A DNA stretch of 64,000 nt from Sulfurovum sp. (GTDB lineage Bacteria; Campylobacterota; Campylobacteria; Campylobacterales; Sulfurovaceae), in the NCBI GenBank assembly GCA_030949725.1, contig JAUZSE010000025.1:62001-126000 (forward strand). Direction: 5' to 3'. Under the pieces are notes generated by a model. That model was not told where the DNA came from and ran no database searches. It saw nothing but the letters and a program-made list of their open reading frames with translations. The translations under genes were made by a program, and so were the position numbers. Below are positions 56,805-64,000 of this stretch, one piece after another. The stretch's first letter is position 1; the number at the start of each line of letters is the position of its first letter.

Positions 56805-57799
56805 TTATAAACTTTAATATTGAATTTTTTAAAAATCTTCTCAAGATCTGTAGCTATTTTTATTGAAGTGAACCAGGACATGTTGATAGAGTAGCAATCA
56901 ACTGAGATTCCATACTTCATTTTTAGAGAGACTAAAGCAGTACTATAAAATGAAATTACTTTATTAATTTCATGGCTATCAAATAAGTTTTCTACAGGTT
57001 CTTTACTCTTTATATAAGAGATAGGTAGTTTTTCTGATAGTATGTTGTAAATACTATCAGCGTTATCTTTAAAGTATGGATGCGGTTTATAATAGATTGA
57101 ACCATACGTATCGGATTTAGTAATAATTTCAGTAATAGTATTAATGACTTCTTCTAATTTTGTTTTATCTAGTTTACTATATTCAATATGTCCAACTATT
57201 AGAATGTTATTTCCTTTTGCAGTTCCTGTAGCATAAGGAATTTTTACAATAGTATCAGCTGAATACTTCTCTGTTAACTCTGGTACATATGAATATATAG
57301 TTTCGATGTTTTTAAATGGATCACTGATTGATCCATTAAAGATTTTGTAATTAAAGCCAATATTTTTTGCTAATAGATAGCGTATGATATTACCTTTGGA
57401 ATATGCTTTTTGATTGTAGCTTGTATAAGATAATAGCCCATCTGGATAAAGAGAATAGGTGGTTTGTTTATTGGGGAAAATAGCTTGACTATTATTAATA
57501 ATGTGATTTGAGAGAATATTAAAAAAATGTGGAATAATAATTTCAATTTCATCATATTTAGAATTAATTTTTTTGACAAAGTCCGATAATGTATTTTTAC
57601 TATTACGTGTAATTAATTCATTTACTACATCAAATAGTGTTATAACCTTTTTCAAACAAAGGTAGTTAATATCAGTTTTAAATGGAATGTAATCAGCATT
57701 TGTAATAACAAATATCGAATTATTTAGTAAATGCTGCATATCCAGTATGGTACTGTTTTGTGCATTGGTAAATGACACAAATAAATAACATTTACGCAT
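56801..57799 (-). CDS. Polysialyltransferase-like glycosyltransferase
   Basis: 332 residues. Motifs match the bacterial sialyl/polysialyltransferase group (GT52/GT38-like, PF07388 type): an acidic-glycine motif in YSLYPDGLLSY near residue 118, the HP motif in YYKPHPYF near residue 245 and a serine motif in VISFYSTALVSLKMKYG near residue 285. It presumably transfers the CMP-nonulosonic acid made by the downstream-encoded enzymes onto the glycan. It overlaps both neighbours by a few bases. The family is inferred from the three motifs and the gene context. Confidence 0.72.
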   Translation of the reverse strand: MRKCYLFVSFTNAQNSTILDMQHLLNNSIFVITNADYIPFKTDINYLCLKKVITLFDVVNELITRNSKNTLSDFVKKINSKYDEIEIIIPHFFNILSNHIINNSQAIFPNKQTTYSLYPDGLLSYTSYNQKAYSKGNIIRYLLAKNIGFNYKIFNGSISDPFKNIETIYSYVPELTEKYSADTIVKIPYATGTAKGNNILIVGHIEYSKLDKTKLEEVINTITEIITKSDTYGSIYYKPHPYFKDNADSIYNILSEKLPISYIKSKEPVENLFDSHEINKVISFYSTALVSLKMKYGISVDCYSINMSWFTSIKIATDLEKIFKKFNIKVYK

Positions 57800-59012
57800 A
57801 TTCTTTTACCTTTAGATATTTAATAATGTATATTGTTAGAAAGCTTATTGATGTAGCTATTGCTGCGCCTATTAAGCCTAGTGTTGTAATGAGTAAAAAG
57901 TTAAATCCAATATTTATTATAGCTGCAAATAAAGTTATATTACGAATTAAAATATCTTTTTTCATTGCAAATAATACAAAATGGGGTACAGTAGAAAGAT
58001 TAAAAAAGAAATTGGCACATATTAATAGCCATAAAACCTCAATCTGTTCATAAAACTGAGCTTTGTCAATATAAGTTAATAAAGGATGTATTAATCCAAT
58101 AATACCAATACTTGCGATTAGTGTGACGATCAATGTATATTGATAAAATTTTTGTAAAGTGTTTTCATAATTTATTTTATCTTGATTCTGATAATAAGAA
58201 ATTAATTTGGGGTAGTAAACCATTGTGACTAAAGTTGAAACAAAAACTATCATAATATTAGCAATTGAACTAAAAAAAATATATATACCTACATCATCTT
58301 TTATCATATAATAGTCTATCATATAGCGGTCAGAAAACTCTATTAACTTAAGTCCTATAGTACCTATGAAAAATGGTAAACTAATATAAAACCCATTACG
58401 AATCCATTTCCAGTTTATAGGATCAAGTTTTTTATTTTTATGATAAATTTTTTGTAAATAAAGAAATGCTATTAAAACAGATACAAGAGCACCTAGAAAC
58501 CAACCTAGAAAAATACTTAATAAGTTGGCAACATCTTCAAGACCAAAAAACCAAAGTGCTATTAAAATATAAGCCCAAAAAGCTGTTCTAATAAATAAGA
58601 TTATGTTTGCTAGGACTTGATGGGATAATGTAATAAATAGTCTAAAAAACTCTTGTGACAAATGTTCAAATATAACTATAAGGTAAAAGTAGAGCATATA
58701 TTCATTTGGTAATATATTATATATAAAAAATACAAATAGTAAAGGTAGTATTATAATGTACATGATGAAGTGAAAAACAAATTGATCACGTATTAATTGG
58801 AGTTGATTATCATGTTGTTGTGCTAATATTTCACGAGTATTAAACATATAAAAGTCCATACCTAAAAGATATAGAACAAGAGTAATACTAGTTAAGAAAA
58901 GACCATAAACACCTAACTGTTCAACAGAAAGGTATTTAGTTATAAATAAAAGAATTAATAGCTTGCCAAGGATACTTAACCCTCGCAATGATAAATTAAT
59001 TAAGTGTGTCAT
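57792..59012 (-). CDS. wzx: Polysaccharide flippase (Wzx/MATE-like)
   Basis: 406 residues with twelve or so membrane helices and no catalytic motif; begins MTHLINLSLRGLSILGKLLI. This is the polysaccharide-biosynthesis transporter family that flips lipid-linked repeat units outward. Very AT-rich. It overlaps the polysialyltransferase-like gene by eight bases and follows the CMP-sugar synthetase gene by 12 bases. Confidence 0.85.
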   Translation of the reverse strand: MTHLINLSLRGLSILGKLLILLFITKYLSVEQLGVYGLFLTSITLVLYLLGMDFYMFNTREILAQQHDNQLQLIRDQFVFHFIMYIIILPLLFVFFIYNILPNEYMLYFYLIVIFEHLSQEFFRLFITLSHQVLANIILFIRTAFWAYILIALWFFGLEDVANLLSIFLGWFLGALVSVLIAFLYLQKIYHKNKKLDPINWKWIRNGFYISLPFFIGTIGLKLIEFSDRYMIDYYMIKDDVGIYIFFSSIANIMIVFVSTLVTMVYYPKLISYYQNQDKINYENTLQKFYQYTLIVTLIASIGIIGLIHPLLTYIDKAQFYEQIEVLWLLICANFFFNLSTVPHFVLFAMKKDILIRNITLFAAIINIGFNFLLITTLGLIGAAIATSISFLTIYIIKYLKVKEYA

Positions 59013-59024
59013 AGTATATATGTC

Positions 59025-59712
59025 TTATTGATTTGATAATATTGCTTTTGCAATAATGAAATCTATTTTTTCATCAATATCTATAGATGATTCTCTATTC
59101 ATTGTATAAGCAAAAATATGATCTTTGATAAAAAAACTTTTTTTCATCTAATAATATATCAGTGTTACAAATATAAATAGCCCCATTTAGTCTATAATAA
59201 GTTTCTAAATCTTGACTCCGTTTATTTTTGACTTCATTCCTTATAAAATCTTTGATATTTCCATCATCAGGTAAAGTATTTGACCATAAAGGAGAATGAT
59301 CCATTTCAGTAACAGAAATAATAGCATCTGCTTGTTTGTTTTCTACTTCTTCTATTGCTTCATCAATATGTATGGAAGTTCTTAGTGGACTTGTTGGTTG
59401 AAGTAAAATAATATAGTCATAATCCTCAGTATTCTCTATTGTATGCTTAATAGCATCAAATGAAGTAGCAGTATCATTTGCAAGTTCATCTGGTCGTTTT
59501 ATGGTGCCACTTCCAAATTGCTTAGCAATATCCAAGATCTCATCATCATCACTTGTTACAATGACTTTATCAATGTATTTACTTTTTAATCCAGCTTTAA
59601 TTGTCCAAGCTATTAGTGGTTTTCCCGCTAAGTCTAACACATTTTTTCGGGGGAGTCTTTTACTCCCTCCTCGAGCAGGAATAATTGCTAAAAATGTTTT
59701 TCCATTTAGCAT
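59025..59712 (-). pseudogene. CMP-nonulosonic acid synthetase (NeuA/LegF/PtmB-like), extra T near the end
   Basis: Cytidylyltransferase that activates a sialic-type sugar with CTP. LAIIPARGGSKRLPRKNVLDLAGKPLIAWTI is the family N-terminus; VIVTSDDDEIL, LLQPTSPLR and the NGAIYICN segment follow. The frame given ends DEKKFFYQRSYF; reading T7 as T6 restores FIKDHIFAYTMNRESSIDIDE to a stop at 59025, matching the normal C-terminus (about 228 residues). Its start overlaps the previous gene as TAATG. Confidence 0.86.
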
Positions 59713-60761
59713 TATTTAAATACACCATGATACTCATTATTTGCACGCTCAAAATCACTCATGCGACCTATGTCTAACCAATATTCTCTAATAGGAAATG
59801 AAATGGTTTTTTTGTCATTTTCTATCAGTGTCTCAAACAGCGTAGGCATATCAAAAAAAGTATCATCTGGTATAATAGCTAAGGCATCAGTATCCAAGAT
59901 GTATATTCCTCCGTTTACAAAGAACTTGTGAATCGGTTTTTCTTCTATACTTGTAATATCATGTCCATCGACATTAACAACGCCATAAGGCACTTGAAAA
60001 TCATATTCACGTACACCCATCGTTGCTTTGGCATTATTTGAATGATGATACTCAAGCATATACTCAAAATTAAGATTGGTCAGCAGATCACCGTTCATTA
60101 CAAAAAATGGCTCAGTCAATTTCTCTTTCATTAAGCTAAGTGCTCCCGCTGTACCCATACGTTTGTCTTCATTCACATACTCAATGTTTACACCAAACTT
60201 TGAACCATCTCCAAAGTATTCTTCTATCATCTCTGCTTTATAGCTTACACTTAAAATAATGTTTGTAAAGCCATACTTTGAAAAACTATTAATAATAGTC
60301 TCTAAAATAGGTTTATTACCAACCTGTAGTAATGGTTTTGGCAACTTGTCCGTCAAAGGTCTAAGTCTTGTACCAAGACCTCCTACCATCAAAACTATTC
60401 TGTTTGAGTACTCTACCGGCTTTAATAGCTCATCCACCTCTTCAATACCAACCAAAACACCATCCTGATCCACAATAGGAATCTGATAGATCTTTTTGGA
60501 GACAGCTATTTTTAAGATCTCTTCTTTGGAATCATTGATACCGCAAACCGTAGGATTTCGGAAAATAATTGATTCGATGGAAGCATCTAAAGTAAGCCCA
60601 TTCAATAGACCTCTACGGATATCACCATCTGTAAGTGTCCCAAGCAGTTTATTTTCACTATCAAGAACCAATCCAATCTTCATTGCACCAGAATCAATAA
60701 TCCTCAGTGCCTCTTTAATGGTTGATTTCGGATAGAGTCTGATTTTTTCAAAATTTTTCAT
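59712..60761 (-). CDS. ptmE: CBS-domain nucleotidyltransferase (PtmE/LegX-like)
   Basis: 349 residues: two CBS domains (about 1-115) followed by a sugar-nucleotide transferase with LMVGGLGTRLRPLTDKLPKPLLQVG and MNGDLLTNL. In Campylobacter PtmE makes GDP-glucosamine for GDP-based legionaminic acid synthesis. The position between a NeuC-like and a NeuA-like gene supports the same role. A glucose- or mannose-1-phosphate transferase of another pathway is less likely given the CBS domains and context. Confidence 0.83.
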   Translation of the reverse strand: MKNFEKIRLYPKSTIKEALRIIDSGAMKIGLVLDSENKLLGTLTDGDIRRGLLNGLTLDASIESIIFRNPTVCGINDSKEEILKIAVSKKIYQIPIVDQDGVLVGIEEVDELLKPVEYSNRIVLMVGGLGTRLRPLTDKLPKPLLQVGNKPILETIINSFSKYGFTNIILSVSYKAEMIEEYFGDGSKFGVNIEYVNEDKRMGTAGALSLMKEKLTEPFFVMNGDLLTNLNFEYMLEYHHSNNAKATMGVREYDFQVPYGVVNVDGHDITSIEEKPIHKFFVNGGIYILDTDALAIIPDDTFFDMPTLFETLIENDKKTISFPIREYWLDIGRMSDFERANNEYHGVFK

Positions 60762-61903
60762 AGATCATTAAACCTTTTTGTCGATGAGTATTCGTGACTC
60801 TCAAGAATATCAATAATCTGAACAGATGCTTTCCCTTGTCCATAAACATTAACTACGTCTTGACAATATTGCTGAAACTTTGGAGACTGGGCTTTATGAA
60901 TTGTCTCAGTAAGTCCTTCTATCGTGCAATCAATGACATTCCCACTTTGTAATCTACCTTTTTGTCTCGTACCAATGTTTATAACAGGCTTTTGAAAGCT
61001 TGCAGCTTCAATGATACCACTTGAAGTATTCCCAATCAAGAGATCAACATGCTTCATGGCTGAAAGATAGTTAAGCTGTCCCAGGCTCTTGGAAATAAAA
61101 TACTTATCAGTGTTGTTACTTACAAACTTTTCTATAGCTTTATTGATGATTCGTCCGCCATCATCTGCATTTGCATAGGTGAAAAGAACATTTATGCCCG
61201 ATCTTTGTATAATCGCAAGTATGTGTTCTATCTCTTCTTTAATATCTGAAGTAGACAATGTTTCTGAATGGTAGGTAAAAAGAACTGTTGGTCTATTCAT
61301 CTTCCACGAGAGCGCTACTTCAAGGTTTTCTTTACTGAGTAAGTCCATCGTAACAATATTGTCTATACCTGGTGCCCCCGTACAGAAAACACGTTCTGGT
61401 GCTTCACCCATTTGAATAACACGATTTTTATAAACTTCAGTTGATGTAAAATGTAAGTAACTCATCTTAGTGATAGAGTGTCTTATCTGCTCATCCACCG
61501 CACCCTCTGTAATTTCACCACCGTGAATATGTGCAATAGGAATATTCATGAGCATTGCTGTAGTTGCTGCAGCATGTGTCTCAAAACGATCTCCAAGAAG
61601 TAAAACCAGGTCAGGCTGAAGACGATTGTATGCATCTGAAAGTAAGATAGTGGCTAAACCGGTGGATTTTGCTATAGATGATTTCGTATCTGATGCTAGT
61701 AGGTTTTCAATCTTCTCATCGATAGTAAAACCATCTTTTTCTATCTGTTTGTAAGTACTACCAAATTCTTCACTAAGATGCATTGTTGTTGCAATGAGTT
61801 GCAGTTCTAATTTCTCAGATAGTTGGATCTTTTTCATAATTGGATAAAAAAGTCCATACTCAGCTCGTGTCCCCGTTACTACACATATTTTTCTTTTACT
61901 CAT
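60758..61903 (-). CDS. Hydrolysing sugar-nucleotide 2-epimerase (NeuC/LegG-like)
   Basis: About 381 residues. KICVVTGTRAEYGLFYPIM at the N-terminus, LLLGDRFETHAAA, and HIHGGEITEGAVDEQIRHSITK are those of the hydrolysing UDP- or GDP-sugar 2-epimerases NeuC and LegG; LLIGNTSSGIIEA lies in the donor half. It releases the 2-epimerised sugar that NeuB-like synthase condenses with phosphoenolpyruvate. I start it at the ATG inside the end of the AlbA_2 gene. Confidence 0.9.
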   Translation of the reverse strand: MSKRKICVVTGTRAEYGLFYPIMKKIQLSEKLELQLIATTMHLSEEFGSTYKQIEKDGFTIDEKIENLLASDTKSSIAKSTGLATILLSDAYNRLQPDLVLLLGDRFETHAAATTAMLMNIPIAHIHGGEITEGAVDEQIRHSITKMSYLHFTSTEVYKNRVIQMGEAPERVFCTGAPGIDNIVTMDLLSKENLEVALSWKMNRPTVLFTYHSETLSTSDIKEEIEHILAIIQRSGINVLFTYANADDGGRIINKAIEKFVSNNTDKYFISKSLGQLNYLSAMKHVDLLIGNTSSGIIEAASFQKPVINIGTRQKGRLQSGNVIDCTIEGLTETIHKAQSPKFQQYCQDVVNVYGQGKASVQIIDILESHEYSSTKRFNDL

Positions 61904-63254
61904 CCACAATCTCCCAATATCCTGCTTTTGTACTGCCTATTCGCATAATCTTATTTTCTTTTTTTAGATTTGACAGATGTTGCTTAACTCCATTTGCACT
62001 TATATCTACTAAAGTAGCTAACTCTTCTCTTGTAATATTTTTATTTACTTTTATATACTTTAGTATTTTTTCTTTAGTTGTTAATTTAAAAGTTTCTTGG
62101 GTAGTTTCTTGGGTAGTTTTCAATTCTTTTCTTAAAAACTCAATATCTATAAAATCATTTTTTTCACTAAAAATTGGTTCTTGTAGGTTATTTTCGATAC
62201 ATAATCTTTTTATTCTATTGATACCTGTTCCCCATTTTTCAATCAACTCCAACTCTCTAAATAAATTTGCTAAAACTTTATTTCTAATTTCACTTCTTCC
62301 ATTTTGAATATCTTCTAAAGTTATATTATGAGGCAATCCACCAGGTGATACGATATTGACAATATCATCATAAATACCAACCTTTATGTCTCTCCCATAG
62401 TTTGTATAATCTCTATGGATCAAGGCATTAATAAGTGCTTCTCTCAAAGCTTCTGTTGGTATCTCATAAGTATCTACTCTGTAGAGTCCTTTTATCTCTC
62501 CTCTTAGGTTTATATGATTTTGAATAAAGGACAACACACTATTTAAGATAGAAAATATATCTGTTTTATACTCTTTTTTATCTATAAATATTTCCATTGT
62601 AGTACCTTTAAATCTAGCACATTTAACCTCACAATGTTCATAATATCCAAGTGCTATGAGCAAAGCATTTGTTGCATATAGTTTTGAGTGTTCCTCTTTT
62701 ATAAGTTTTAAGTTTTTAAGTTTATTTATGTCTATAGTCTTGTTTTGTTGTTCAAACTCTTTATAAATAGGTGTTAAATCTAGACTATTGAAATCAACAT
62801 CATAATTTATCTCTTCATCATAACTTATGTGATTTCTTTGTCTTTCAAGTTCTAATATATTTTCAAAACTGGCTTTTCTGTTGGTTGTACCTAGCCTAAG
62901 ATATGTACCACTGTTTTTACCCTCTTTTTTCAAATAGTAAGGTATTAAATTGCCTCTAAATACCTCTATAATTAAAAGTAATTTATTATCAATGGTTACA
63001 GTGTAAATTTCAGGCAAGATATTAGGATAACAACTATCATAGATTATAGAGGCTAGTTTGTCTTTTAATTCAAATAAATTCTTATCATCTATGCCTATTA
63101 CTACTAAGTCATCCCTTACTCCGATAATAAGCTTTCCTCCAGAAGTGTTTGAAAATGCAACTATAGTTTTAGCAATACTGTCATTAGATGGTAATTCTTT
63201 TTTCAATTCTAAAGTTTTATTTTCTCCATATTTAATAAGATTTAAAATATTCAT
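61896..63254 (-). CDS. AlbA_2/ATPase-fold regulator-like protein wedged between neuB and neuC
   Basis: 452 residues. The N-terminal AlbA_2 (Schlafen-like) domain shows ENKTLELKKELPSNDSIAKTIVAFSNTSGGKLIIGV; the middle has PTEALREALINALIHRDY and LLANLFRELELIEKWGTGI, the HATPase_c_4-type region of COG2865 proteins; the C-terminus is a winged helix (ITREELATLVDISANGVKQHL). Such proteins are usually annotated as transcriptional regulators or putative DNA helicases and recur in defence islands. It overlaps neuB by ATGA and neuC by eight bases, so it depends on the sugar operon for expression. Its link to polysaccharide synthesis is unclear. Confidence 0.82.
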   Translation of the reverse strand: MNILNLIKYGENKTLELKKELPSNDSIAKTIVAFSNTSGGKLIIGVRDDLVVIGIDDKNLFELKDKLASIIYDSCYPNILPEIYTVTIDNKLLLIIEVFRGNLIPYYLKKEGKNSGTYLRLGTTNRKASFENILELERQRNHISYDEEINYDVDFNSLDLTPIYKEFEQQNKTIDINKLKNLKLIKEEHSKLYATNALLIALGYYEHCEVKCARFKGTTMEIFIDKKEYKTDIFSILNSVLSFIQNHINLRGEIKGLYRVDTYEIPTEALREALINALIHRDYTNYGRDIKVGIYDDIVNIVSPGGLPHNITLEDIQNGRSEIRNKVLANLFRELELIEKWGTGINRIKRLCIENNLQEPIFSEKNDFIDIEFLRKELKTTQETTQETFKLTTKEKILKYIKVNKNITREELATLVDISANGVKQHLSNLKKENKIMRIGSTKAGYWEIVDE

Positions 63255-64000
63255 ATTAATTCATCTTCTTGATAATCTTTATTAGCAACAGTCCCAACCA
63301 CTTCATCCCATCTCATAGGGCTAATTCCGTCCCCAGGTCGCTTAATAGCTAGATTGTCTTCAGTTAAAGTATCACCTTTTTTGATAGTGCTCTTTGCAAC
63401 AATTGATTTTCTTGCAATCGCCATATTTGGAGTTTCACTCTTTGAAGGCTTTTTAATAGTCGATCCAAGTGCTAATTCAACATTACGAATTGCGTTCACC
63501 ATAGCGATAAGCTCATCAGGTTCTAAAGATGCTTGATGGTCTGGACCATCCATAGTCTTATCTAAAGTAAAATGTTTTTCTATGACAGTAGCACCCATCG
63601 CTACTGCAGCTACATCTACTTCGATACCCAATGTATGATCAGAATAACCATATGCGATGTCAAATGCAGAACCGATTGTCTGCATTGCTTTTAGGTTTAC
63701 ATCTTCCATAGGTGTCGGGTACATTGTGTTGGCATGTAACACAGTAATCAGATCTCTATCTGTACCCGATGTAGTCAATACATCCAATGCATCTTCTATC
63801 TCACCAAGGTCTGCCATACCAGTAGATAAAATGACTTTTTTGTCCAAAGAACCAATGTGGCGTAGGTAAGGAAGGTTAGTGATCTCGCCGCTAGGTATTT
63901 TAAAGATCTCTAGACCTAGTTCATTTAACATATCAATGCTATCATGGTCAAAAGGAGTAGAGAGGAACATAATGCCTTTTTCTTGACAATAAGCCATGAG
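63251..64000 (-). CDS. Nonulosonic acid synthase (NeuB/LegI-like), partial at window edge
   Basis: About 250 C-terminal residues; the N-terminal part lies beyond the window. The TIM barrel shows FLSTPFDHDSIDMLNELG, KIPSGEITNLPYL, VILSTGMADLGEI, YGYSDHTLGIEVDVAAVAMGATVIEKHFTLD, and a C-terminal SAF (antifreeze-like) domain with RKSIVAKSTIKKGD. It condenses phosphoenolpyruvate with ManNAc-type or 2,4-diacetamido sugars. The PtmE-like gene nearby favours legionaminic rather than N-acetylneuraminic acid. Confidence 0.9.
   Translation of the reverse strand, partial: LMAYCQEKGIMFLSTPFDHDSIDMLNELGLEIFKIPSGEITNLPYLRHIGSLDKKVILSTGMADLGEIEDALDVLTTSGTDRDLITVLHANTMYPTPMEDVNLKAMQTIGSAFDIAYGYSDHTLGIEVDVAAVAMGATVIEKHFTLDKTMDGPDHQASLEPDELIAMVNAIRNVELALGSTIKKPSKSETPNMAIARKSIVAKSTIKKGDTLTEDNLAIKRPGDGISPMRWDEVVGTVANKDYQEDELI

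Noticed and set aside
61840-62307. 155-codon plus-strand frame opposite the AlbA_2 gene
   Set aside because: Phenylalanine/serine-rich complement of a lysine-rich coding sequence, no ribosome site, no family pattern.

Overview
This 64-kb AT-rich window looks like the chromosome of a Campylobacterota (epsilonproteobacterial) organism, probably of the Sulfurovum/Sulfurimonas kind. The gene order fdxA-ndk-DUF177-rpmF-plsX-fabH matches the Campylobacter order as I recall it. Promoters show TATAAT-like -10 boxes with no clear -35, and the LPS, heptose and nonulosonate genes are of the Campylobacterota type. The genus is an inference from gene content; no database was searched.

Layout. (1) 1-8.9 kb: the 3' end of metK, then a type I Wadjet (jetA-jetB-jetC-jetD) system. 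It carries extra cargo: a zeta-toxin-like kinase and a small partner ORF between jetA and jetB, and an antitoxin-like ORF plus a decayed PUA/EVE-like fragment between jetC and jetD. (2) 8.9-12.5 kb: housekeeping genes fdxA, ndk, a DUF177 gene, rpmF, plsX, fabH. (3) 12.5-19.9 kb: a PARIS-like pair (AAA ATPase plus DUF4435/TOPRIM-like protein) placed directly behind fabH and destroyed by insertion sequences: two ISAzo13-family copies plus an inverted fragment, an IS66-family element and an ISAs1-family element. Removing two of these insertions on paper restores the reading frames exactly. (4) 19.9-28.3 kb: ymdB, an unknown gene, a HAD phosphatase, an AmgK-like kinase, an outer-membrane protein, a large Ig-repeat lipoprotein, and serS. 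(5) 28.3-35.7 kb (minus strand): hisH, an AAA ATPase/TOPRIM-like pair wedged between hisH and hisA, prmA, ftsH, and leuA preceded by a leucine-rich leader peptide and a terminator-like hairpin. (6) 35.8-52 kb: lipid A, core and heptose genes (waaC, lpxL, an O-antigen ligase, glycosyltransferases, hldD, hldE, waaF, gmhA, gmhB, msbA). These surround a 0.2-kb cassette that looks like an Ibs/AapA-style type I toxin-antitoxin locus. (7) 52-64 kb (minus strand): a Wzx/Wzy-type surface polysaccharide locus with a nonulosonic (legionaminic/sialic-like) acid pathway (neuB, neuC, ptmE-like and neuA homologues), a polysialyltransferase-like gene, and an AlbA_2/ATPase gene wedged between neuB and neuC.

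Two themes run through the window. First, defence-like ATPase genes sit inside or behind housekeeping operons with start/stop overlaps and no promoter of their own that I can see (fabH|AAA-DUF4435|ymdB, hisH|AAA-TOPRIM|hisA, neuB|AlbA_2|neuC). Second, at least eleven genes are broken by single small indels, mostly in A/T homopolymers, including prmA and several surface-polysaccharide genes. Homopolymer sequencing error is the simplest explanation, but phase variation or real decay cannot be excluded from the sequence alone. For these genes I give the frame-corrected span.
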